DNA from: a bacterium
GTDB taxonomy: Bacteria; Sysuimicrobiota; Sysuimicrobiia; Sysuimicrobiales; Segetimicrobiaceae
Direction: 5' to 3'
Length of the DNA stretch: 57,357 nucleotides
Assembly (NCBI GenBank): GCA_035691305.1
Contig: DASSJF010000014.1
Span: forward strand, 1-57,357
Shown: positions 15,935-23,654 of the stretch, piece by piece
Numbering within the stretch: position 1 is the stretch's first letter
Layout: each line of letters starts with the position of its first letter
The notes under the pieces: generated by a model
What the model was told of the DNA's origin: nothing
Seen by the model: the letters and a program-made list of their open reading frames with translations, nothing else
Database searches by the model: none
Program-made: the position numbers and the translations under genes

Positions 15935-17505
15935 CCGGCGCACGGGATCGCCCCGCGCCCTGGGACGGCGCGCACTTTTCCGCCGGCGTCTACCGGATCG
16001 GCCTCGTCGCGGTCACACTGCTCGGCGCGGCGCTGCGGGTGGCGCACATCGCGCGGCCCTTCAACCGCCTGATGGCGTGGAACGAGGGACACTACGCCAT
16101 GACGGCGCTCAACTTCGATCGCTACGGACTCTGGTCCCAGCACAACGAGCTCGGCGTGGACCGGACGTTTTCACCGGGCGGGCCGTGGCTCATCTGGGCC
16201 TCGATGAAGGTGTTCGGCCCGTCGGAGGCGGCGGCGCGGCTGCCTATCGTCCTCGCCGGGATCGCGGCCGTTCCCTTGATCGCCGCGCTCGCGCGGCGCC
16301 TCGCGCGAAGCGAGCAGATCGCGCTCGTGGCCGCCGCGTTCGTCGCCGTCGCGCCCGGCCTGATCTACTTCTCGCAGAACGTGCAGCTCGACACGCTCAG
16401 CATCTGCTTCGCGCTCGCCGCCGCGGTACTGATGCTGCGATACCGCGACGCTCGCCGTGGGCGCGACGCGCTGTGGGCCGGGGTGTGGCTCGCCGCCGCG
16501 GTCTGGGTCAAATTCACGACGCTGCTGCTGTACCCGGCGTTTCTCGTGATGTGGTGGCCCGCCCGCCCGGCGGCCCGTGCCCCCGCGGGGGCGCGGGCCG
16601 CCGGCTTCGCCTTGATCACGGCGCTGCCGAGCCTGCTCTGGATCGCGGTCGGCTGGCTGTCGTTCCAGGCGTCTTCCGGGTTCACGAAGCGCTTCTTCTT
16701 CCGGGACTGGGATTTGCGCGGAATCGCCAAGGCCACGTCGGAGATCCCGCTCGCCGTGGAAGCGCATCTGTTCATCGCCGTGTTTCTTCTCATGCTCGCG
16801 GGCTTCGGGACCGCGGGGCGGTGGCGCGGCGGATTTCGCACCATTTGGGTGTGGTGCCTGCCGTGGGTGCTCCTGTATCTCTTGGCGCCGTGGGACAGCC
16901 TCGTGAACCGCTACTACGATCTGCCCGCCACGTATCTGTTGACGGTCGTCGCGGCGACCGGTCTTTGGACGTGGACCGCGAGACGGGCTCCAACGCCGTC
17001 GCCGCGGGCGCTCGCGGCGGCGCTCGTGGTGGTCGCGGGTCTGACCGTCGCCTACGACGTCTGGGATCCGATGACGGACCGCATCGCGCGGGCCTCGATG
17101 GCGCACGTGCCGCCGATCGATCCGTCGCCGTTCTACTCGGCGAAGATCGTCGCGGCGCTTCCGCCTGGGTCCACGATCGTAGATACGCCGCAGACGATGT
17201 TCTACGCCGGCGGCGACCCCGCGTGGATCGACATCACCGGCGGCGACGTCCGCTGGAAGATCGATCCGGAGACGTACGACTACGTCGTCCTCAACGATTA
17301 CGGCCACGGCCAGGAGCCGTACTACGCGATCGACGACGCGCTCCGCCGGCAGTTCGCGCGCCACCACTATGTGCAAATTGCGCCCGGGGCATGGGCGCAG
17401 GTCCGGACGCGCATCGCGGACCTCGGCGGCTACGGCGACCCGGCCGCGCCCCCGTGGGCCCCGGCCCGGGCGTGGCTGCGTCCCGGCATGACGGTCTGGC
17501 GGTGA
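15931..17505 (+). CDS. GT39/ArnT-like membrane glycosyltransferase
   Basis: The 524-residue protein has a transmembrane helix followed by a first loop with WNEGHYAMTALNFDRYG. This contains the acidic residues expected in the first periplasmic loop of PMT/ArnT-type transferases, which use polyprenyl-phosphate sugars outside the inner membrane. About ten further hydrophobic segments follow, then a soluble C-terminal region. The ATG at 15931 overlaps the TGA of the short upstream ORF, and its own stop overlaps the next start (GTGA at 17502). It is probably involved in decorating the surface glycan or lipid made by the neighbouring cluster. Confidence 0.78.
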   Translation: MTGARDRPAPWDGAHFSAGVYRIGLVAVTLLGAALRVAHIARPFNRLMAWNEGHYAMTALNFDRYGLWSQHNELGVDRTFSPGGPWLIWASMKVFGPSEAAARLPIVLAGIAAVPLIAALARRLARSEQIALVAAAFVAVAPGLIYFSQNVQLDTLSICFALAAAVLMLRYRDARRGRDALWAGVWLAAAVWVKFTTLLLYPAFLVMWWPARPAARAPAGARAAGFALITALPSLLWIAVGWLSFQASSGFTKRFFFRDWDLRGIAKATSEIPLAVEAHLFIAVFLLMLAGFGTAGRWRGGFRTIWVWCLPWVLLYLLAPWDSLVNRYYDLPATYLLTVVAATGLWTWTARRAPTPSPRALAAALVVVAGLTVAYDVWDPMTDRIARASMAHVPPIDPSPFYSAKIVAALPPGSTIVDTPQTMFYAGGDPAWIDITGGDVRWKIDPETYDYVVLNDYGHGQEPYYAIDDALRRQFARHHYVQIAPGAWAQVRTRIADLGGYGDPAAPPWAPARAWLRPGMTVWR

Positions 17506-18656
17506 GCCGCCCGCTGCGCGTCGTGGTGAACGCGGTGGCCGCGCGGATGGGCGGCGCGGCCACGCATCTGCCCAATTTCCTCGAGACCGCCGGACGGCGG
17601 TACCCCGACGACGCGTTCATCGCCTGCGTCAACTCGGAATGGCGGCTGCCCGGACTGCCCCCGAACGTCCGGCTCGTCGACGCCGGGACGCTGCGCAACC
17701 GCGCCGCTCACGCCGCGTGGGACCAGTGGGGCGTCGCCCGGGTCGCGGTCCGGGAGTCCGCGGACGCGCTACTGTCACTCCTCAATTTTGGTCCGATTCG
17801 ATCGCCGGTGCCGCAGGTCGTGCTGGAGCGCAACCCCGTGTACTTTTGTCCGTTTCACCTCGAGACGGTTCGTGGCGCGCGGGCGCTCAACGTGGCCGCG
17901 ACGCGGGCGCTCGCGCACGCCGTGATGCGGGGAGCCCACCGGATCGTCACACCGTCGGCGGCGATGCGGGACATGATTCGCGCGTGTTATCCGGGCCTGC
18001 CGCCGGCGAAGTTCAGGGTGATCCCGCACGGGTTCGCGGAGGCGGCCTTCCGCGGCGAGGCCGCGCTGCCGGACGCGGCGGCGGCCGAAATCGCCCGGTC
18101 CGAGGGCGCGCGCCTCTTGTACGTGTCACACGCCGCCTCGTACAAGGGGATCGAGATCCTCCTGGAGGCCGGCCGCGTGCTCCGCGACGAACTCGCGTTC
18201 CCCGCGACGACGTGGCTGACGGTGGCCCGGGAGGACTGGCCGGAGGGCTTTCCGCGCTACCTCGCGTTTATCCGTGCGCACCGGCTCGAGACCAATGTAC
18301 GGCTGCTCGGACGCGTGCCGCACGGAGCCGTGCATCGGGTGTACGAGGCGGCCGAGTTGTTCGTGTACCCGAGCCTGTGCGAGTCGTTTGGCTTTCCGCT
18401 CGTCGAGGCCATGGCCACCGGACTGCCGATCGTCGCGGCGGACCTACCGCTCAACCATGAGATGTGCGGCGACGCCGCGGTCTACTATCCGGCCCGCGAC
18501 CCCGCGGCGCTCGCGCGCGAGATCGCGCGTCTCGCGCACGACAAAGCCCTGGCCGCCCGGCTCGCGCTCGCGGGCCGCCGCCGCGCGCGGCAGTTCTCCT
18601 GGGACGATCACGTGGACGCCGTCATATCGGTGGTGCGTGAAGTCGCGGGCGTCTAG
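17502..18656 (+). CDS. GT4 family glycosyltransferase
   Basis: The GTG at 17502 overlaps the previous stop (GTGA), giving 384 residues. The N-terminal Rossmann half begins LRVVVNAVAARMGGAATHLPN with the glycine-rich acceptor loop. The C-terminal half has RVIPHGFAEAAF, LLYVSHAASYKGIEILLEA, and the donor-binding E-x7-E motif in YPSLCESFGFPLVEAMATG. This is the GT4 (Glycos_transf_1) pattern, retaining enzymes that use NDP-sugars in the cytoplasm. Coupled translation with the membrane transferase suggests one glycan pathway. The open frame continues far upstream, but the sequence there is out-of-frame coding of the previous gene. Confidence 0.9.
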   Translation: MSRPLRVVVNAVAARMGGAATHLPNFLETAGRRYPDDAFIACVNSEWRLPGLPPNVRLVDAGTLRNRAAHAAWDQWGVARVAVRESADALLSLLNFGPIRSPVPQVVLERNPVYFCPFHLETVRGARALNVAATRALAHAVMRGAHRIVTPSAAMRDMIRACYPGLPPAKFRVIPHGFAEAAFRGEAALPDAAAAEIARSEGARLLYVSHAASYKGIEILLEAGRVLRDELAFPATTWLTVAREDWPEGFPRYLAFIRAHRLETNVRLLGRVPHGAVHRVYEAAELFVYPSLCESFGFPLVEAMATGLPIVAADLPLNHEMCGDAAVYYPARDPAALAREIARLAHDKALAARLALAGRRRARQFSWDDHVDAVISVVREVAGV

Positions 18657-18663
18657 GGACCCG

Positions 18664-20376
18664 CTACTGGTCTCGAAGGTCCGCGAGGAACGCCTCGTTG
18701 GTGCCCTGGATAATCCAGAACGTGCCGGAACGGCCCGCCGCGACGGCGCCGAAGTCGGTGCGGAGGCCGTTGCGCGCGATGTAGGCGTTCTGCGCGACGG
18801 TGAAGATCTGTCCGTTCGCCAGCCGTACCGTGCGGGCACGGAAGTTTGCGTCCACGATCCGGCCGCTGACCGTCCGCACCGTGATCGGCTCGCTCAGGTC
18901 CACGAGAAAGGCCTGCGTGGTCCCCGTCGTCACCCAAAACCGCCCGTAGCGGCCGGCGGCCACCGCGCCAAAGTCCGTGGGCCCGCCGTCGCGGGCGATG
19001 AAGGCGTCCCCCGCCACCGCGAGCGTCTGTCCGTTCGCCAGGCGCACGGTGCGGGCCCGGAAGTTCGCGTCGACGATCTCGCCTTCGGTGAACCCGACGG
19101 CGGGAAAGGCGCCGGGACCGGCCGCGGCGTCCAGAAGATCGATGGCCACGACCTGACGCGTCCCGTCGACGACCCACAGCCGGCCGATCCGACCGGACGC
19201 GACCGCGCCGAAATCAGTGGCGCCGCCGTTGCGCGTCACGTGCAGGTTCGCCGGCGCGGTGAAGATCTCGCCGTCGGCCAGTTTGACCGTCCGTGCCGTG
19301 AAGTTCGCGTCCACGATCGCGCCCTGCACGGTCCGGATCTCCATGCGCTGCGTGATCTCGACCGCCACGGCTTGGTCGCCGTCCAGCACCCAGAAGCGGC
19401 CGAGGCGGCCGGCCGCGACCGCGCCGAAGCCGGCCCGGCCGCCGTTGTGCAGGATGTAGGCGTCGTTCAGAACCGTGACGGTTCGGCCGTTGTCCAGCCG
19501 GGCCGTGCGTGCCTGCAAATTGGCGTCAACGATCCGGCCCGCCACAGTCTGCACGGCGAAAGGTCGTGCCGGCGCAGGCGCCGGAGGCGGCGGCGGAGGC
19601 GCCGGCGCGGGGAGGCGGTAGAAGGCCGTGACCCGCGTGGCCGCGTACTGCGCATCCGTCGTGACGTTCACCGCGTCTCCCGGCTGCAGCGCCTGAACGC
19701 CGACAGGCCCGCCCGCGCGGGTATCGGCGTTGTAGCGCGCGACAATCGTCGACGGCGTCACGGCCAGCTTGTATTGCTGGCCTCCCGCGGCGACGACGAT
19801 GTAGGGGCTTGTGCCCGTGACGACCGCTACGAGCTGGCCGTTGATCGGGGGCAACGGCTGGGGGGCGGGCGGCGCAGACACCGGCGGCGGCGCGGGGGGC
19901 ACGTAAACCGGCGGCGGGGGCGGCGGACTGGGCTGCGGCGCGGGGGCCACCGCCGCGGCCGAGCTGATCAGAACAGTGCGGCTCGCGTCCACCCACCGCA
20001 CGTCTGCGCCGAGGGCTTCACTGACGAACCGTAGCGGCACCATGGTCCGTCCGGCGATCGTGAACGCCGGCACGTCGAGCAACGCGGGTTGACCGTTGAC
20101 CACCGCCTGGCGCGAGCCGACCGTCAACTCGACCGCCTGGCTTCCCCGCAGCGCGACGATGTGCTGGGTCGGGGCATCGTAGTCGACCGTCGCGCCCAGG
20201 CGCTCAAAGACGCCCCGAAGGGGCACGAGCACCCGTCCGTCAATCACGGTGGCCGGCACGTCAAAGTTGACGGGTTGGCCGTCCACGTAGACTTGGACGC
20301 CCGCCTGCGCAAGGCCGGCGTGCGGGGCCAGCGACAGCGCCAGTATCGCAACGAGACCAAGAATGAGATTTCGCAT
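18664..20376 (-). CDS. Secreted stalk-domain (copper amine oxidase N-terminal-like) protein with four C-terminal repeats
   Basis: A signal peptide (hydrophobic core, LAPHAGLAQAG) is followed by two stalk-domain units at about residues 30-135 (VLVPLRGVFERLGATVDYD; MVPLRFVSEALGADVRWVD), the pattern named after copper amine oxidase N-termini. A Pro-rich linker follows, then a beta-rich domain, then four repeats of about 70-80 residues, each with GxIVDANF.ARTV.LANG and DFGAVAAGR.GRFW. No enzyme residues are evident. A surface structural or adhesive protein is likely. A purine-rich AGAGGG lies before the ATG. It ends 7 bp from the convergent GT4 gene. Confidence 0.8.
   Translation of the reverse strand: MRNLILGLVAILALSLAPHAGLAQAGVQVYVDGQPVNFDVPATVIDGRVLVPLRGVFERLGATVDYDAPTQHIVALRGSQAVELTVGSRQAVVNGQPALLDVPAFTIAGRTMVPLRFVSEALGADVRWVDASRTVLISSAAAVAPAPQPSPPPPPPVYVPPAPPPVSAPPAPQPLPPINGQLVAVVTGTSPYIVVAAGGQQYKLAVTPSTIVARYNADTRAGGPVGVQALQPGDAVNVTTDAQYAATRVTAFYRLPAPAPPPPPPAPAPARPFAVQTVAGRIVDANLQARTARLDNGRTVTVLNDAYILHNGGRAGFGAVAAGRLGRFWVLDGDQAVAVEITQRMEIRTVQGAIVDANFTARTVKLADGEIFTAPANLHVTRNGGATDFGAVASGRIGRLWVVDGTRQVVAIDLLDAAAGPGAFPAVGFTEGEIVDANFRARTVRLANGQTLAVAGDAFIARDGGPTDFGAVAAGRYGRFWVTTGTTQAFLVDLSEPITVRTVSGRIVDANFRARTVRLANGQIFTVAQNAYIARNGLRTDFGAVAAGRSGTFWIIQGTNEAFLADLRDQ
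18667..19560 (-). repeat. Four tandem repeats of about 225 bp inside the stalk-domain protein gene
   Basis: Four in-frame copies of a unit of about 75 codons. Each contains the block RIVDANFRARTVRLANG (with variants) followed about 15 codons later by TDFGAVAAGRxGRFW and then a hydrophobic strand (AFLVDL, VAIDLL). The last two copies, at 18667-19110, are the most alike, suggesting the most recent duplication is at the 3' end. The third-from-last copy is separated by a short Gly/Pro linker. Confidence 0.75.
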
Positions 20377-20490
20377 CGGGTTCTGCGCCCTCTTCCGGTG
20401 ACGCCTCGACTGTACGTACGTGGGGCCGTCCCGGCAGGGTTCCAGATTTGTTATGCCCCGTGATGCGGGTATCGGCGCAATGCCGGCCCT

Positions 20491-20799
20491 TCAGGTCGGA
20501 TCGCAGTCGTACACATAGGTCTGATCACGATTGTGAAGTGTATCCTCCGCCCGGAAGCACGATTCCGCATCGGGGAACACGCGCTGCGTCTTCACCCACG
20601 TGAGAGACATGCTCGGGCGTCTGTAGAGCGCCCATGCCTTTCCCGCGGCGGGGGGCGTCGGAGGTAGCGGCGCCGCTGTCGCCGCCCCCCGAGGCGGCGC
20701 CGTTGCCTCCAAGTGCGCCGCGTTCACGACGTACCCGACCACCGCGGCCACCGCAGCCGCTCTTTTCAAGACGTGCCAGCGACGTTGGGATCCGGGCAT
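20491..20799 (-). CDS. Small hypothetical protein with signal peptide or membrane anchor
   Basis: ATG at 20799 gives 102 residues: a basic start (PGSQRRWHVLKR), a hydrophobic run of about 17 residues ending VNAAHLEA, a Pro/Ala-rich stretch, and a more structured tail with YRRPSMSLTWVKTQRVFPDA, ESCFRAEDTLHN and a C-terminal YVYDCDPT. Two cysteines in the tail could pair outside the membrane. The open frame continues upstream into the methyltransferase gene, but that part is antisense-like. It lies 23 bp downstream of the MTHFR fusion. I do not recognise a family. Confidence 0.5.
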   Translation of the reverse strand: MPGSQRRWHVLKRAAAVAAVVGYVVNAAHLEATAPPRGAATAAPLPPTPPAAGKAWALYRRPSMSLTWVKTQRVFPDAESCFRAEDTLHNRDQTYVYDCDPT

Positions 20800-20821
20800 G
20801 TGTCCACCGGCTTTGGCGCGA

Positions 20822-22699
20822 TCAGATTCGGGCGATCTTTCCTTCCGTCCCGACGCGCGCGCGAATCTCGCGCACCAGCGCCGCGCACACCTCGTACCGT
20901 CCGAACGACGGCATGAGGTAGGCACCGTCGATCCGCGCGACGAGACCGTCCAACAGTTCCCGGGCCAATCGGAAGCCCTCGTCGCGACCGGCGTTACCGG
21001 CGACCCGCATGCGATCCCGCACCCAGTCGGGGATCGTGATGCCGGGCACCTCATTGTGTAAGAATTCGGCATGGCGGAAGCTCTGAAGAGGCAGCACGCC
21101 GACCAGCACCGGCACCGGCAGCCGCCCCACCCGTCGCTCAAACAGGTCCAGCGTCTCCGGCTCGTAGATCGGCTGCGTCATGAAGAAGTCCACGCCCGCC
21201 TCGAGCTTCTTTTCCATCTTCGGCAGTTCGCGGTCGAGCGTAGCGGTCGTCATGTCGAGCGCCCCGCCGATGAGGAATCGCGCCGGGTGTCCGATCGATT
21301 TCCCGGCGAGGTCGAGGCCCTCGTTGAAGCGCTTGATGATTCGCATCAGGCCGGCGCTGTCGACGTCGTAGACCGCGGTGACGTTTGGGTAGTCGCCGCG
21401 CGGCGGTTCCCCGGTCAGCGCAAGCACGTTGCGCACGCCCATCGCGTGCGCGCCGATCAGGTCGGCCTGCAGGCCCACGACGTTGCGGTCGCGGGTCGTG
21501 AAGTGAATGATCGTTTCAATCCCGACGTGCCGCTGGATCAGGTAGCACATCGCGAGCGCGCTCATCCGCACGCGGCCGATCGGGCTGTCGCCGACGTCGA
21601 TGACGTCCGCGCCCGCCTCTTTGAGCAGCCGCGCGCCCTCGAGGTCCTTGGTAGCGTCGAGGCCCTTCGGCGGATCCACCTCCACGCTGATGACGAACGA
21701 CCGGTGCAGCTTCTGCGCGAGCTCGCTCGGCTGGCCGACCGCCGGCGGCGCCTCGTCGCGCGGAGCCGCCGGCGCCGCCTCCGGAACGGCCCGCTCACGC
21801 GCCGCGGCGACCTGCGCGATCGCCCGTCGGATCGCCGCGATGTGCTCCGGCGTCGTGCCGCAGCAGCCGCCGATCAGCCGGACACCCACGTCGACCATCT
21901 TCTTCGCGTAGGTCGCCATGTGTTCGGGCGACGACAGGTAGATGTACCGGCCCTCGACGAACGTCGGGAACCCGGCGTTCGGCTGTGCCGAGAGCGGTAC
22001 GTGCGCGACGGACGACATCTGCTGAATGACCTCGAGCATCGGTACGGGGCCGACGCTGCAGTTGGCGCCCACGAGGTCGGCGCCGGCGCCCTCGAGGGCG
22101 GCGACGACCTCCGCGGCGCCGTGGCCGTATTGGGTACGGCCGTCCTCCGTGAACGTCATCTGCGCGACGAGCGGCAGGTCGCAGGCCTCGCGCGCCGCCG
22201 CGACCGCCTCGAGCAGCTCGCTCAGGTTGGCGAACGTCTCGAGGATCAGAATATCCACCCCGCCCTCGACGAGCGCGTCGATCTGGGCGCGAAACGCGCT
22301 CCGGGCCTCCGCCGGCGTGATCCGTCCAAACGGCGCCATCGGGCGTCCGAGCGGCCCCACGGACCCGGCGATAAAGAACGCGCGGCCGAAGATGTCGCGC
22401 GTCTCCTTCGCGATCTTGGCGCCCTGCCGGTTGATGTCCCGGACGCGGTCGGCGAGGCCGTGCTGAGTGAGCTTGAAGGCGTTGGCCCCGAACGTATTGG
22501 TCTCGATGATCTCGGCGCCGGCGCGCAGGTAGTCGAGGTGGATGTTGAGGACACGCTCGCGGTCGGTCAGGTTCAGCGCGTCGAAGCAGTGGTCAAACGG
22601 CACGCCCCTCGCGTAGAGCAGCGTGCCCATCGCACCGTCGCACAGTAGCGGTCCGCGCGCGAGCCGGGCGCGGAACGGGTGTGAAACGGCGGCGGTCAC
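20822..22699 (-). CDS. Bifunctional homocysteine S-methyltransferase / 5,10-methylenetetrahydrofolate reductase (YitJ-type)
   Basis: Residues about 1-300 form a homocysteine methyltransferase barrel: LLCDGAMGTLL, then the zinc ligands Cys in GANCSVGP (about 213) and the Cys pair in GGCCGTTPEHI (about 280). After a Pro/Ala linker, residues about 330-625 match MetF: VEVDPPKG, IIHFTTRDRN, ALTGEPPRGDYPN, FFMTQPIYEPETL. The fusion could make methyl-folate or another methyl donor and methionine in one protein. The GTG at 22699 overlaps the upstream stop (GTGA), giving 625 residues, close to YitJ length. Longer upstream starts are rejected because they overlap the preceding gene. Confidence 0.9.
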   Translation of the reverse strand: MTAAVSHPFRARLARGPLLCDGAMGTLLYARGVPFDHCFDALNLTDRERVLNIHLDYLRAGAEIIETNTFGANAFKLTQHGLADRVRDINRQGAKIAKETRDIFGRAFFIAGSVGPLGRPMAPFGRITPAEARSAFRAQIDALVEGGVDILILETFANLSELLEAVAAAREACDLPLVAQMTFTEDGRTQYGHGAAEVVAALEGAGADLVGANCSVGPVPMLEVIQQMSSVAHVPLSAQPNAGFPTFVEGRYIYLSSPEHMATYAKKMVDVGVRLIGGCCGTTPEHIAAIRRAIAQVAAARERAVPEAAPAAPRDEAPPAVGQPSELAQKLHRSFVISVEVDPPKGLDATKDLEGARLLKEAGADVIDVGDSPIGRVRMSALAMCYLIQRHVGIETIIHFTTRDRNVVGLQADLIGAHAMGVRNVLALTGEPPRGDYPNVTAVYDVDSAGLMRIIKRFNEGLDLAGKSIGHPARFLIGGALDMTTATLDRELPKMEKKLEAGVDFFMTQPIYEPETLDLFERRVGRLPVPVLVGVLPLQSFRHAEFLHNEVPGITIPDWVRDRMRVAGNAGRDEGFRLARELLDGLVARIDGAYLMPSFGRYEVCAALVREIRARVGTEGKIARI

Positions 22700-23439
22700 G
22701 GGACGAGCTGGAGCGGCGGTCCCCCGCAGGCGTTGCAGGGCTGGGCGAAGTCGCGCTGGCTGCTGAGCACGAAGCCCTCCGGCGTCTGCTTGAACGTGCG
22801 GATCTTGAACTGCACGGGCCACGTCCGAAAGTCGACGACCGGGTTGATCTGGCGCTCGAGGTTCGCGGCCAGGACGTACGGCACCGGGATCGAGTTCACC
22901 GACAGCGCCTGGATGTGGAAGAACACCTCCGGATCACCGTAGACCTGGAAGACGCCCTGCATCCGGACGCGCGCCGGCACCCCGTTGTAGACGACCGTGG
23001 CCGCGCCGGTGATCGCCTCGGCGTTCACGCCCAACTGCACGTCCTTGACCGCCGCCTGCTTGTTTAGGTAGTCCTGGACCGCGGCGAGCGATAGCCTGCC
23101 GTAGATCGCGTTGTCGCGGATATCCGTGACCTTCAGATTGCCGCGCTTGAGTTCCGCCGGATCAAACGATACGCCGACGAGCTTGATCCACAGTTCGTCG
23201 ATCAGCATGCCCTTGATGATGACGTGGCGCCCGTAGACGCTCACGCGCGCGTAGCCGCCGTCGTAGATGTCCGGGATCGCTTCCATGTGGATCAGCGGCG
23301 GATCACCGAGCAGGTGGCTGAACAGCGTTCGCAGCTCCGGCGTCGACGTGCTCTGCGGCTCGGCCCCGGCGGGCACCAGCAGCCCGGCGACGAAGGCGAC
23401 CACGGTCAGGAATGCGAGACACCGGGAAACGCGAGCCAT
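22696..23439 (-). CDS. LmeA/DUF2993-like secreted phospholipid-binding protein
   Basis: A signal peptide (MARVSRCLAFLTVVAFVAG) ends near PAGAEP. The mature part has the DUF2993/LmeA pattern of beta strands and a C-terminal double-strand region: VSVYGRHVIIKGMLIDELWIK, FDPAELKRG, DVQLGVNAEAITG, PVPYVLAANLERQINPVVD. In mycobacteria the LmeA family binds phospholipid and acts in periplasmic lipoglycan processing; in cyanobacteria the family is common but uncharacterised. GAGGGGGG lies just upstream of the ATG. A TATAGT hexamer is at 23503-23508. Role in envelope lipid handling is inferred from the family. Confidence 0.7.
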   Translation of the reverse strand: MARVSRCLAFLTVVAFVAGLLVPAGAEPQSTSTPELRTLFSHLLGDPPLIHMEAIPDIYDGGYARVSVYGRHVIIKGMLIDELWIKLVGVSFDPAELKRGNLKVTDIRDNAIYGRLSLAAVQDYLNKQAAVKDVQLGVNAEAITGAATVVYNGVPARVRMQGVFQVYGDPEVFFHIQALSVNSIPVPYVLAANLERQINPVVDFRTWPVQFKIRTFKQTPEGFVLSSQRDFAQPCNACGGPPLQLVP

Positions 23440-23642
23440 CCGACCCCCCTCGGTACACGCGGTCCGGCCGAGCGTACGCGCCCGGCCGTGCCCAACCGAC
23501 TAACTATACCATGAAACGCCCCGGGACCGCGGTCAAACCGAGGCCGAAATTCCCAACGATCGCCGGCGCACGCCCTCAAAGTCGCGCCGTCGCTGCTTCA
23601 TTCATGCCCTTATCCTGCCCGATTCCGGACCCGCGCGGCGTG

Positions 23643-23648
23643 TATAAT
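23643..23648 (+). promoter_or_regulatory. TATAAT -10 element six bases before the ABC transporter ATG
   Basis: Perfect TATAAT, then GGCGGC, then ATG at 23655. The transcript would start at or next to the ATG, leaving no room for a Shine-Dalgarno site. No TTGACA-like -35 is found 15-19 bases upstream. Confidence 0.65.
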
Positions 23649-23654
23649 GGCGGC

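Noticed and set aside
15792-17501. Upstream part of the 954-codon plus frame leading to the GT4 gene
   Set aside because: It is the shifted frame of the GT39 membrane protein; the GT4 domain starts cleanly at the GTG at 17502.
23503-23533. TTGACC and TATAGT as a promoter for the LmeA-like gene
   Set aside because: The spacer is 22 bases, too long for a normal promoter. The TATAGT alone may still be a -10.
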